From Pseudomonadota bacterium (GTDB lineage: Bacteria > Pseudomonadota > Alphaproteobacteria > Sphingomonadales > Sphingomonadaceae): a stretch of DNA of 64,000 nucleotides. Below the pieces are notes generated by a model. That model was not told where the DNA came from. It saw only the letters and a list, made by a program, of their open reading frames with translations, and searched no databases. Location of the stretch: positions 868,001 through 932,000 of the forward strand of contig JAFAFE010000006.1 of NCBI GenBank assembly GCA_023423655.1. The letters are read 5' to 3'. Of the stretch, positions 9,560 to 17,586 are shown in pieces. Every line of letters starts with the position of its first letter. Position 1 is the stretch's first letter. A program made the position numbers and the translations under genes.

Positions 9560-9585
9560 GGGGGACGGGTTGCAGCCTGTTCCCC
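9560..9585 (+). terminator. Hairpin downstream of the 30-residue peptide
   Basis: GGGGGACGGG pairs with CCTGTTCCCC across a 6-nt loop directly after the peptide stop codon. There is no T-run, so it is either an imperfect terminator or an RNA-stabilising end. Confidence 0.4.
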
Positions 9586-9625
9586 AAACGCACTATCCTT
9601 CAACGCCCAGCCCCCTATACGCAAA

Positions 9626-9655
9626 GAAACCCAACCGTTGCAGCGGCTGGGTTTC
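9626..9655. terminator. Long inverted repeat before aroC
   Basis: GAAACCCA and TGGGTTTC form the base of a 12-bp stem with one mismatch. A-residues precede it and hence T-residues follow it on the minus strand, so it would end leftward transcripts better than rightward ones. Confidence 0.45.
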
Positions 9656-9809
9656 TGAAACTCAATGGTTTGCACCATGACTTTTGCAAAACCGCATATG
9701 CAGGTAAACCCGCTGAAAGTCAAGATTGCGGCCCCCGTCTTGCAATCTTCCCGCTTTCCCGCCATCGGGTTCGCATCATTCGTCAAAGGGCGGAAAAAGG
9801 GCAGGATTG

Positions 9810-10874
9810 ATGAGCTTCAACACATTCGGGCGGGTATTCCGCTTTACCACTTGGGGGGAAAGCCACGGGCCTGCTTTGGGCGTGGTGATTGACGGCTGCC
9901 CGCCGGGCATTGCGCTCACCGAAGCCGACATCCAACCCTTCCTCGACAAGCGCCGTCCGGGCCAGTCCAAATTCACCACCCAGCGACAGGAAGCCGATCA
10001 GGTCCGCATCCTGTCCGGCGTGTTTGAAGGGCGCACCACCGGCACGCCGATTTCGTTGATGATCGAAAATACCGATCAACGCTCCAAAGATTATAGCGAG
10101 GTCGCGCTCGCTTATCGGCCCGGCCATGCCGATTATGCCTATGACGCCAAATATGGCTTTCGCGATTATCGCGGCGGCGGGCGGTCGAGCGCGCGCGAAA
10201 CCGCCGCGCGTGTGGCGGCGGGCGCGATTGCGCGGCTCGTCATCCCCGAAGTCAGCATCACCGGCTGGGTGAGCGAAATTGGCGGCGATGCGGCGCAAGG
10301 CTTTGATGCGGCCCTCATCGACACCAACCCCTTTTTCGCCGCGGACGCGGACGCTGCCACGCGCTGGGAAGTGTTGGTCGACGGCGCGCGCAAGGGCGGC
10401 TCGTCCTTGGGCGCGGTCGCCTCCTGTATGGCAACGGGCGTGCCTGCAGGATGGGGCGCACCGCTTTATGCCAAGCTCGACAGCGAACTCGCTGCGGCGA
10501 TGATGAGCATCAATGCAGTGAAGGGCATCGAAATCGGCGACGGCTTTGCAGCAGCGGCCTTGCGCGGCGAGGATAATGCCGATGCGATGCGCCCCGGCGC
10601 GGATGGCAAGCCGGTGTTCGACGCCAATCATGCGGGTGGCATTGCGGGCGGCATCTCGACCGGCCAGCCCGTCACCTGTCGCGTTGCGTTCAAGCCGACC
10701 AGCTCGATTCTCACCCCCGTCCCCACCATCACGCGCGAAGGGGAGGCCACCGAAATCCGCACCAAAGGCCGCCACGATCCGTGCGTCGGCATCCGCGGCG
10801 TGCCGGTGGTCGAAGCGATGATGGCGCTGGTGCTGGCCGACCAAAAACTACTCCACCGCGCGCAATGCGGGTGA
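9810..10874 (+). CDS. aroC: Chorismate synthase
   Basis: AroC makes chorismate from EPSP, the last shared step for aromatic amino acids, folate and quinones; it needs reduced FMN. The 354-residue protein shows the signature GESHGPALG near the N-terminus, RGGGRSSARET around residue 125, and DANHAGGIAGGISTG around 270, all as expected. The frame stays open upstream, but ATG 9810 starts exactly at the family N-terminus (MSFNTFGRVFRFTTWGESHG) and has an AGGA site. It is convergent with rlmH, 51 nt apart. Confidence 0.97.
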   Translation: MSFNTFGRVFRFTTWGESHGPALGVVIDGCPPGIALTEADIQPFLDKRRPGQSKFTTQRQEADQVRILSGVFEGRTTGTPISLMIENTDQRSKDYSEVALAYRPGHADYAYDAKYGFRDYRGGGRSSARETAARVAAGAIARLVIPEVSITGWVSEIGGDAAQGFDAALIDTNPFFAADADAATRWEVLVDGARKGGSSLGAVASCMATGVPAGWGAPLYAKLDSELAAAMMSINAVKGIEIGDGFAAAALRGEDNADAMRPGADGKPVFDANHAGGIAGGISTGQPVTCRVAFKPTSSILTPVPTITREGEATEIRTKGRHDPCVGIRGVPVVEAMMALVLADQKLLHRAQCG

Positions 10875-10925
10875 TGGCGGGCGTCAAAAACCCGCCGCGC
10901 TGATCTACAGCCGCTCTAACGCCCC

Positions 10926-11363
10926 TCAGCCTTCGCGGTGATAGGGGTGGCCGGCAATAATGCTGGTCGCGCGCCATAATTGTTCGGCGAGCATCGCGCG
11001 GGCCATCAGATGCGGCCAGGTCGCCTTGCCGAATGCGATGAGGAGATCGGCCTCGCCGCGCTGGCGGTCGTCAAAGCCGTCCGCACCGCCAATCAGAAAT
11101 CGACATTCGCGCGCGCCATGATCGCGCCATTGTTCCAGCTTTTGCGCCAATTCCATGCTGGTGAGATTCTGCCCCTTTTCATCGAGCAGCACGGTCACAC
11201 TGCCCGCCGCCGCATCCGGCCATTTCCCGCTTCCCTTGGGGCCGCCGCTTTCGGGCAATTCGGTAATTTTCGTCGGCCAGCTTACCCGTTTCAAATAACG
11301 GTCCACCAGCTCTGCTTCCGCAGACCGGCCAATCTTCCCGCGCGCGATAATGTGAAGGTGCAT
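10926..11363 (-). CDS. rlmH: 23S rRNA (pseudouridine-1915-N3) methyltransferase
   Basis: RlmH is a small SPOUT-class enzyme that methylates N3 of pseudouridine 1915 in helix 69 of 23S rRNA, in assembled 70S ribosomes. The 145-residue protein has the standard length and the trefoil-knot SAM segments VTVLLDEKG, RFLIGGADGF and the C-terminal HPYHREG. In most bacteria it lies right after rsfS. Here rsfS is about 4 kb away on the same strand, with other genes in between, so the usual nadD-rsfS-rlmH array is interrupted. Confidence 0.95.
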   Translation of the reverse strand: MHLHIIARGKIGRSAEAELVDRYLKRVSWPTKITELPESGGPKGSGKWPDAAAGSVTVLLDEKGQNLTSMELAQKLEQWRDHGARECRFLIGGADGFDDRQRGEADLLIAFGKATWPHLMARAMLAEQLWRATSIIAGHPYHREG

Positions 11364-11606
11364 GGCAGCCTGTTAGTAGGAAAGCGCGCAGGACGGAAGG
11401 GGATGCGCGCTCGCGGGAATCTTGAGGCTCCAACGGATAGCCGCCACGACTTCAAGCCTCCATCTATATTATAAATCCGTCGGGCCGAAAAGGAAATTCC
11501 GTATAAAACCGGCATTTTTATGAACATGTCATAAATTCAACCAAATCCGTTGATTTTCATTGCTATTCATTACCGCTTTTTATAGGATTGCCGCACAGGA
11601 GGACCA

Positions 11607-12254
11607 ATGGCGAACGGATTTTATTCGCAATTTCTTGCATCACAAAATCTGCCTTTTACGGGTGCGCTCCTTCTTTTACTATTTATCGGGATTTTTCAGT
11701 TAACCGGCATTGCCAATTTGTTCGGCGATGCCGACCTTGACGGCGGCGTCGACGCGCATGGCGATGTGCAAGGGCTTGACGGACTGCTCGGCTGGTTCGG
11801 CATCGGACGGCTGCCTTTCCTGCTCTGGCTCATCCTGTTTCTGGGCGTCTATGCGATCACCGGCCTTGCCGGACAGCAAACCGCGCTGGCGTTGACGGGC
11901 GCCCCGCTCGACCCGCTATTGGCGGGCATCGGCGCAGGGGTGATTGCCTTGCCGCTCACCGGCCTGCTGGCGCGGCCCCTCGCGCGCATACTGCCGCATG
12001 ATGAAAGCACGGCGGTTTCTATCGACAGCCTGATCGGGCGCACGGGGCGCATCACCATCGGCACAGCGACACGCGGCGCGCCCGCCCGCGCCGAAATCCA
12101 CGATGTGTTCGGCCATCCGCATCAGGTGATGGTCGAACCCGACGATGAAAATGGCCGCTTTGAAACCGGAACGAGGGTGATGCTCGTGCGCCGCGACGGC
12201 CATGCGTTCCGCGCCATCCTCTATGGCGACCACCCGATGCTGCGGCTCGATTGA
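11607..12254 (+). CDS. YqiJ-type inner-membrane protein with NfeD/OB-fold domain
   Basis: This 215-residue membrane protein has hydrophobic segments at about 18-38, 70-90 and 105-130, followed by a soluble C-terminal domain of about 70 residues beginning LIGRTGRITIG, typical of the OB-fold in YqiJ/NfeD partners of flotillins. It ends in ILYGDHPMLRLD. YqiJ and YqiK form a conserved pair, and here the flotillin gene follows 86 nt downstream, so they most likely act together at membrane microdomains. An AGGAGG site precedes the ATG. Confidence 0.87.
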   Translation: MANGFYSQFLASQNLPFTGALLLLLFIGIFQLTGIANLFGDADLDGGVDAHGDVQGLDGLLGWFGIGRLPFLLWLILFLGVYAITGLAGQQTALALTGAPLDPLLAGIGAGVIALPLTGLLARPLARILPHDESTAVSIDSLIGRTGRITIGTATRGAPARAEIHDVFGHPHQVMVEPDDENGRFETGTRVMLVRRDGHAFRAILYGDHPMLRLD

Positions 12255-12276
12255 GTGCCGCCTCCCGACCCCTATT

Positions 12277-12318
12277 CATTGACCCAAACCCATTGACCCG
12301 AACCGATTGACCCAAACA
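12277..12318. repeat. Three tandem copies of a 14-bp repeat
   Basis: The unit CATTGACCCAAACC occurs three times end to end (12277-12290, 12291-12304, 12305-12318) with one or two changes per copy, in the gap between the YqiJ-like and flotillin genes, just upstream of the flotillin ribosome site. Confidence 0.8.
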
Positions 12319-12340
12319 TGCTGAAAGGAGATTGAACCCG

Positions 12341-14080
12341 GTGGAAAACCTCATCACCCTCGCCACTTATGCAGGGATTGCCCTGCTCGTCCTTATCATC
12401 CTCGGCGTTGCCATTACCCGGCTATACCAGCGCGCGACCAAAGAGGTCGGCTTTGTCCGCACCGGCTTTGGTGGCGAAAAAGTCGTGATGAACGGCGGCG
12501 CGCTGGTCCTGCCGGTGTTCCACGAAACCATGCCGGTCAATATGAACACAGTGCGCCTTGCGGTGGAGCGCAAAAATGCCGACGCGCTCATCACGCTCGA
12601 CCGGTTGCGCATTGACGTGAAAGCGGAATTTTATGTGCGCGTGCGGCCGGATGCGCAATCCATCGCCATGGCGGCGCAGACGCTGGGTATGCGCACGATG
12701 CAGCCCGAGGCTTTGAAGGATCTGGTCGAAGGCAAATTTGTCGATGCGCTGCGTTCGGTTGCGGCGGGCATGACGATGAACCAGCTTCACGAACAGCGCG
12801 CCGATTTTGTCCAGAAGGTGCAGCAGGTCTCCTCGAACGATCTGGCGATGAACGGGCTGGAGCTGGAATCGGTATCACTGACCGGCCTTGACCAGACGCT
12901 GATCGAACATTTCAACGCCAATAATGCGTTCGACGCCGAAGGCCTGACCAAGCTTACCGAACAGATTGAACTGCGCAAAAAAGCGCGCAACGACATCGAA
13001 CAGGATACGCGCGTCCAGATCGAGAGCAAAAATCTCGAAGCAGAAAAACGCTCGCTCGAAATCAAACGCGATAATGAATTTGCGCGGCTGGAACAGGAGC
13101 GCGAAATTGAAATGCGCCGCGCCGAACAATCGGCAGAGGTCGCGCGCGAACAAGCGGTGCGCAACCGCGAGGCGGAAGAAGCGCGCATCGAATCCAAAAA
13201 GCTGATCGACAACCAGCAGATCGAAGCCGATCGCGCGGTCGAACAGGCGCGCATTGCACAGGAACAGGCGCTCGAAATCGCGCGGCAGGAACAGCAGATT
13301 GCGGTCCAGAATAAGAGCCGCGAGGAAAGCCAGGCCAAGGCCGAAGCCGACGCCGCCCGCGCGACCGCCGTTGCCGCCGAAGAACAGGTTACCACCGCGC
13401 GCGAAACCGAAGTTGCCGAGCGTGACAAGCGCATCGAGCTCATTGAAGCGGCCAAGCAGGCCGAACGCGACGCGATTCGCGTCAAGGTCGAAGCCGAAGC
13501 CGAAAAGGAAGCCGCCTCCAACCGCGCCGAAGCCTTGCGCCTTGAAGCCGAAGGCCAAGCCGAAGCCGAAAAGCTGCGCGCCGAAGCAGCCCGCGTGCGT
13601 TTCGAAGTGGAAGCGGCGGGGCAACGCGCGATCAACGAAGCGGCCAACCTCCTGTCGATGGACCAGATTTCGCTCCAGACCAAAATGGCGCTGCTCAAAG
13701 TGCTGCCCGAACTGGTGCGCGAATCCGCCAAGCCTTTGGAGGCCATCGATTCGATCAAGATTGTGCAGGTCGATGGTATTACCGGCAATGGCGCTGGCGC
13801 ACGGGCGGGCGCGCCGCTTGCCGGAGCAGGCGGCGTTGGCACCACCGGCAACCTTGCACAGGATGCTGTCTCTGCCGCCCTCGCCTATCGTGCGCAGGCC
13901 CCGGTGATTGACGGTTTGATGAAAGAATTGGGGCTGGACGGCCAATCGCTGAACGGCCTTGTCAAAACCGCCGCCGATCCGGTTGCGCATCCCGACGCCC
14001 CGCCCGCGATCAACGATGATAGCGATGGGGAGGAAGAGGCGGCCCCGCTGACCCTCGAAAAACCGAAGGCGAAAAAATAA
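12341..14080 (+). CDS. Flotillin family protein (YqiK-like)
   Basis: This scaffold protein of membrane microdomains has about 579 residues. An N-terminal hydrophobic anchor (LLVLIILGVAI) is followed by an SPFH/band-7 domain to about residue 200. Then comes a long Glu/Ala/Arg-rich coiled coil to about 440, and a Gly/Ala-rich flotillin tail including the MDQISLQTKMALLKVLPELV segment. The reading frame opens at TTG 12332, but that codon is only 1 nt from the AAAGGAG site. GTG 12341 has a workable distance, so I take it as the start. A clear terminator follows at 14107. Large antisense frames here are composition artefacts of the coiled coil. Confidence 0.92.
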   Translation: MENLITLATYAGIALLVLIILGVAITRLYQRATKEVGFVRTGFGGEKVVMNGGALVLPVFHETMPVNMNTVRLAVERKNADALITLDRLRIDVKAEFYVRVRPDAQSIAMAAQTLGMRTMQPEALKDLVEGKFVDALRSVAAGMTMNQLHEQRADFVQKVQQVSSNDLAMNGLELESVSLTGLDQTLIEHFNANNAFDAEGLTKLTEQIELRKKARNDIEQDTRVQIESKNLEAEKRSLEIKRDNEFARLEQEREIEMRRAEQSAEVAREQAVRNREAEEARIESKKLIDNQQIEADRAVEQARIAQEQALEIARQEQQIAVQNKSREESQAKAEADAARATAVAAEEQVTTARETEVAERDKRIELIEAAKQAERDAIRVKVEAEAEKEAASNRAEALRLEAEGQAEAEKLRAEAARVRFEVEAAGQRAINEAANLLSMDQISLQTKMALLKVLPELVRESAKPLEAIDSIKIVQVDGITGNGAGARAGAPLAGAGGVGTTGNLAQDAVSAALAYRAQAPVIDGLMKELGLDGQSLNGLVKTAADPVAHPDAPPAINDDSDGEEEAAPLTLEKPKAKK

Positions 14081-14106
14081 GCCACGCGCCTTAAACAGGA
14101 ACAACA

Positions 14107-14135
14107 AAGAGCTTCGCCCGCGCGAAGCTCTTTTT
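14107..14135 (+). terminator. Rho-independent terminator of the flotillin operon
   Basis: AGAGCTTCGC pairs with GCGAAGCTCT, followed by TTTTT, 27 nt after the flotillin stop. Confidence 0.9.
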
Positions 14136-14276
14136 CTTTGCGACGGAGCCAGCATCATGTCGCTGCGTGCGGATGGCGGAAACTACCGCTCGCTATAATA
14201 GCCCTGTCCTACAGCATCGCGCGCCGTCAGGCTTGTCGTTCTGCCCATAAAGTCGCGGCAGGAAAGGAGCGGCAAG

Positions 14277-14456
14277 ATGCTACAAAAAACCAATGACGCG
14301 ATAGCGTTCAATGGTGTGACTCAATGCGACTTTAAGGGAATTGGCGTGAAGCCGCGCCCCCTCTCCGGACCAGCCTCAGTGGCCTATCCTCACCGGCCCA
14401 TCCTCACCGGATCGATATGCCGTTTTCGGAAAAGCGGATGCGGGCGGGGTCGTTGA
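14277..14456 (+). CDS. Possible small ORF of 59 codons with a strong ribosome site
   Basis: An ATG at 14277 is preceded by GGAAAGGAGCGG, a very good Shine-Dalgarno, and a TATAAT box lies at 14194-14199, although I see no good -35. The frame begins MLQKTNDAIAFNG and runs 59 codons, its last third antisense to the end of the DUF6683-like gene. The tail is Arg/Pro-rich and looks non-coding. It could be a real short peptide, a fragment, or chance. The rest of the 14136-14403 gap holds nothing else I can support. Confidence 0.2.
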   Translation: MLQKTNDAIAFNGVTQCDFKGIGVKPRPLSGPASVAYPHRPILTGSICRFRKSGCGRGR

Positions 14457-15210
14457 TTTGCATTTTGCGGAATATGTCCGCGCCCATGCGGCGCAGCTCT
14501 GCCGCTTTGCGCGCGTCGGGCTTTTTGGCCAGTTCGGCTTGCGCGACCTGCAAGGTCATGCCGGTGCCGACCATCACATGATAGGCGGTTTCCTTATCCG
14601 CAGCGGACGCACCGGTGAGGTTTCTGTCCTCCACCATCGTCGATTCCAGTTGCGCCACCAGCGGGCGCACCCACGCATCGGGGAAGGGCCGGTTGGTGTA
14701 AGCGACATAGGCACCGGTCAGCAGCGCCGCGGTGCCGGTTGCCATATTATTTTTGCGCACGCCATAGAGGCGCGGCACGCTATTGTTGAACGATTCAATC
14801 ATCGCGACATAATTGGCCCGCGCGCCCGCTTGTTCAGCGGCGCTATAGTGCGCGACAAGGGCGTTAATCCCTTTGGAGCGGGCGAGCGCCCCTGTCGGAC
14901 GGAAATCGAGTGCGGCAGGAGAAGCGGCGGGCGCAGGCCGTGCGGCGCTTTGCTTGGGCGTCACCTGTCTGGGGCTGGTTTGCGGGGATGCGGATTTTGG
15001 CGAGGATGCACGGCGCGGCGGCGATGGCGCTGCTTTTTTGCGGGCCTCGCGCGCCTGATCGGACGTGCGGCGGTTAATATCGTCCCAAGTGACCTTGGTG
15101 AAATAATCGGTGGAGAAAGGATCAATCGTCTGGGCCGCAGCCGGAGCGGACAGGAACAATGCGGCCGCAGGGGGGATAAGGGCGGCGACTATAAGGAAGG
15201 GGCTTTTCAT
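14404..15210 (-). CDS. Secreted protein resembling the DUF6683 family
   Basis: This is a 268-residue exported protein of unknown function. The signal peptide (MKSPFLIVAALIPPAAALFLSAPAAAQ) is clear; this start at 15210 is preferred over the upstream ATG at 15231. A Pro/Ser/Ala-rich low-complexity linker covers about 45-95. The C-terminal 160 residues are helical, with GINALVAHYSAAEQAGARANY and GTAALLTGAYVAYTNRPFP, which resemble the DUF6683 family I know from sphingomonads. It lies between rsfS and the flotillin pair and is convergent with the latter. Confidence 0.7.
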   Translation of the reverse strand: MKSPFLIVAALIPPAAALFLSAPAAAQTIDPFSTDYFTKVTWDDINRRTSDQAREARKKAAPSPPRRASSPKSASPQTSPRQVTPKQSAARPAPAASPAALDFRPTGALARSKGINALVAHYSAAEQAGARANYVAMIESFNNSVPRLYGVRKNNMATGTAALLTGAYVAYTNRPFPDAWVRPLVAQLESTMVEDRNLTGASAADKETAYHVMVGTGMTLQVAQAELAKKPDARKAAELRRMGADIFRKMQINDPARIRFSENGISIR

Positions 15211-15456
15211 CGTCAAAACACTCCCGGACAAAGGCAGGACCGGATTGTGCTGGCCACAATGCCGTCATCCCGACCGAAACATGTGCCCCGTTTGTGTCAG
15301 CTTAAAGCTTTATGCTGCCCCATTCACTCTGAATGTCGCTTATATTCTTCGGGTCGGCGCAAAAGGTCAAGGCGTATCAGCCCCTTATGCCCGGCCGCGC
15401 AACAACCGCGCGGGCTTGCCGTCCCCGTCCTTATGACAGGAAGCGCCAAGGCCGCT

Positions 15457-15894
15457 TCAGTTGATTTCCGGACCTTCGGGTGTCGCTTCGGGTGCGTCTT
15501 CGAAACCCCACATGCGTTCGAGGTTATAGAAGCTGCGCACTTCGGGGCGGAACAGGTGGACGATCACATCGCCTGCGTCGATCAGCACCCAGTCGGCAGC
15601 CGGAAGCCCTTCGATGCGGGGCAATATCCCTGCCTCTTTCTTGAGCCGTTCGCCAAGCTTGTTGGCAATCGCTGCGACATGGCGCGTCGAACGACCGCTC
15701 GCAATCACCATATAATCGGCGATGCTGCTCTTACCGGAAAGCGGGATGGAGATGGTTTCAATCGCCTGTTCGTCGTCCAGATGGGCGAGGACCAGCGTGT
15801 GAAGGGCAGCGGCTTCGGCATCAACCGGCGCGCCTTGCGAGGCGGGCGGCGGAACCGGGGTTGCTGCGTGCGGATTACCAGCTATCAAATTCAC
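15457..15894 (-). CDS. rsfS: Ribosome silencing factor
   Basis: RsfS binds ribosomal protein uL14 on the large subunit and blocks subunit joining in poor nutrient conditions. The 145-residue protein has a variable Pro/Ala-rich N-terminus of about 25 residues. The conserved core follows: LDDEQAIETISIP, DYMVIASGRSTRHVAAIANKL, EGLPAADWVLIDAGDVIVHLFRPEVRSFYNLERMW. This is the full family pattern. It follows nadD on the same strand with a gap of 107 nt. Confidence 0.95.
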   Translation of the reverse strand: MNLIAGNPHAATPVPPPASQGAPVDAEAAALHTLVLAHLDDEQAIETISIPLSGKSSIADYMVIASGRSTRHVAAIANKLGERLKKEAGILPRIEGLPAADWVLIDAGDVIVHLFRPEVRSFYNLERMWGFEDAPEATPEGPEIN

Positions 15895-16001
15895 TCCTTT
15901 AAATGGGGCGGACCATCCGCACCATGTTCAAGCGGCATATGGGAACCTGTTTCTGTCCCGGCAAGCCTTGCCCCGTTCCGGCAATGCTGCCGGATCAAGC
16001 A

Positions 16002-16637
16002 TCATCCCCGCACCAAATGGCGCGTGACCGCATCGCGAACAATGCGGCCTTCATAGGCACGATACCAGTGGGGATTGGCCAGCCGGAGCTGCGTTGCGGA
16101 GCGCGGATCAGGTCGAAAGCGCAAAAACACAAGCGCCGGGGGTCTCCAGTGTGTCCATAATTTCCGTTGGCTCGAGGGCCGGACATACCGCCCTAACCAG
16201 CTCATCGCGACAGCCGCGCGAGCAGGGTCATCATAACCCGGGCGGGCGATAACTGCAATCGGCATTAATGCCGCAATATCGCGCCATTGCCTCCATTGGT
16301 GGAATATGGCGAGATTGTCCGCCCCCATAAGCCAGATAAAGCGCCGGTCGGGGTAGCGCGCGACCAGCTTTTTAAGCGTATCAATCGTGTAGCGCGTGCC
16401 CAATTCGGCCTCGATGGCCGTCGCTTTGATCCGCGAGCGCCGCGCCTGATGCTGTGCTGACGCCAGCCGCGCAGGCAAGGGCGCCATCCCCGCTTTGGGC
16501 TTTAACGGATTGCCGGGGCTGACCAGCCACCACAGCTCGTCAAGCCCCAGCGCGTCGATGCTGAACAGACTGATCGCCCGATGCCCGCCATGCGCCGGAT
16601 TGAAACTGCCGCCAAGAAGCCCGGTAAGTTTGGTCAT
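16002..16637 (-). CDS. nadD: Nicotinate-nucleotide adenylyltransferase
   Basis: NadD joins nicotinate mononucleotide and ATP to form deamido-NAD, an essential step of NAD synthesis. The 211-residue protein starts MTKLTGLLGGSFNPAHGGH, holding the GSFxPxHxGH nucleotidyltransferase motif. It has FIWLMGADNL in the middle and DPRSATQLR near the C-terminus, in place of the usual ISSTxIR. I use ATG 16637; a longer frame to 16664 adds only 9 non-family residues. It heads the leftward nadD-rsfS set. Confidence 0.93.
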   Translation of the reverse strand: MTKLTGLLGGSFNPAHGGHRAISLFSIDALGLDELWWLVSPGNPLKPKAGMAPLPARLASAQHQARRSRIKATAIEAELGTRYTIDTLKKLVARYPDRRFIWLMGADNLAIFHQWRQWRDIAALMPIAVIARPGYDDPARAAVAMSWLGRYVRPSSQRKLWTHWRPPALVFLRFRPDPRSATQLRLANPHWYRAYEGRIVRDAVTRHLVRG

Positions 16638-16708
16638 AACAAAGGGTTTAGCAGGGCGTGGCAAAAGGGGAAGGGCTGTCAGATCAACCCTGTTCAGGGG
16701 CCGCTATT

Positions 16709-17170
16709 TTAAGGCGTCAGATCAACATTTTTTTCGCGGGCGAGCTTGCGCAATTCGTTCGCGCCAGCCTGAAATTCCTGCAGGCCTTCATTCATATTTT
16801 GCGCGGCGGCGCGGAAGGCTTCCTCATTATCATTGGCAAAGCCTTGCTGCCCCGCCCGCGCGCCATCCGATGCTTTTTTAAGCCCGCCCGAGACCTTGGC
16901 GGCAATCGCTTTAACTTCGGGCGTATCCGCCTTGAAGGCCCCCATTGTTTCCGCCTGCTTGGCCGTCTGGTCGGCATAATCGCCAAGCAATTTCGCCTTT
17001 TCGGCATTGGTCTGCGCCATGCGCGCCTTGCTCATAAGGTCATTGGCAGCCTCGGGCGACACCGTCTTTTCGCCCAGCGCGTTGAATGCGCGAATATCTT
17101 CCGCCAACGGGTCGCCCCCACATGCGGTGAGCGCCAAAGGAAGGGCAAAAAGGATCGGGTGTAATTTCAT
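16709..17170 (-). CDS. Hypothetical lipoprotein
   Basis: This 153-residue protein has a lipoprotein signal (FALPLALTACGG). The mature part is almost all helical and charged, with repeated Ala/Lys/Glu segments and no cysteine besides the lipidated one. I do not recognise a named family. It may be a small periplasmic helical lipoprotein anchored to a membrane. It lies 71 nt upstream of nadD on the same strand and could share a transcript. Confidence 0.75.
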   Translation of the reverse strand: MKLHPILFALPLALTACGGDPLAEDIRAFNALGEKTVSPEAANDLMSKARMAQTNAEKAKLLGDYADQTAKQAETMGAFKADTPEVKAIAAKVSGGLKKASDGARAGQQGFANDNEEAFRAAAQNMNEGLQEFQAGANELRKLAREKNVDLTP

Positions 17171-17307
17171 CTTTTCCTCCGTATCGCCCCCTGCTTATAA
17201 ACATAAACCCGGTCAATGTCCGGGCGGTGGCGAAGAATGTCAAGTAAAGAGGGGGGATTGCAAAAAGGCTCTTCTCCAAGCTTGCTTTGGGCCGCATACC
17301 TCAAGTT
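17171..17307. other. Short gap before a palindromic repeat; promoter of the lipoprotein
   Basis: This stretch should contain the leftward promoter of the lipoprotein gene. Apart from that I see no gene or structure until the repeat element at 17308. Confidence 0.3.
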
Positions 17308-17463
17308 CCTCCCTGAGCTTGCTCGGGGAGGTGGCGCGCGCGTCAGCGCGTGACGGAGGGGTTAAGCGAGGCTTTGCCTCGCGCGATTGCTGAAGCAATC
17401 GCATTACCCCTCCACCATCCGGCTACGCCGGACGGTCCCCCTCCCCGAGCAAGCTCGGGGAGG
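17308..17463. repeat. 156-bp intergenic element ending in matching GC-rich hairpins
   Basis: Both ends are hairpins built from CCTCCC..GAGC and GCTCGGGGAGG. The inside is a chain of further hairpins (CGAGGC/GCCTCG, CGATTGC/GCAATCG, TCCGGC/GCCGGA) enclosed by GGAGGGGT and ACCCCTCC. Such elements are scattered repeats in sphingomonad genomes. No coding capacity is visible. Confidence 0.8.
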
Positions 17464-17586
17464 ATCTTTTTAAGTAGTTTCCCCTCTCCCCCCTCCCTCC
17501 CCTCCATCCCCCCATGTTGCCCCCCAACAGCCGTTGGTCTAAGACGAACCCCTTCCTCCCCTTATCAATGATGCGAGACTCGTTTC

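Noticed and set aside
12787..14158. Two long leftward frames (354 and 427 codons)
   Set aside because: They are antisense to the flotillin coiled coil; the Glu/Ala/Arg codon pattern keeps the reverse frames open by composition.
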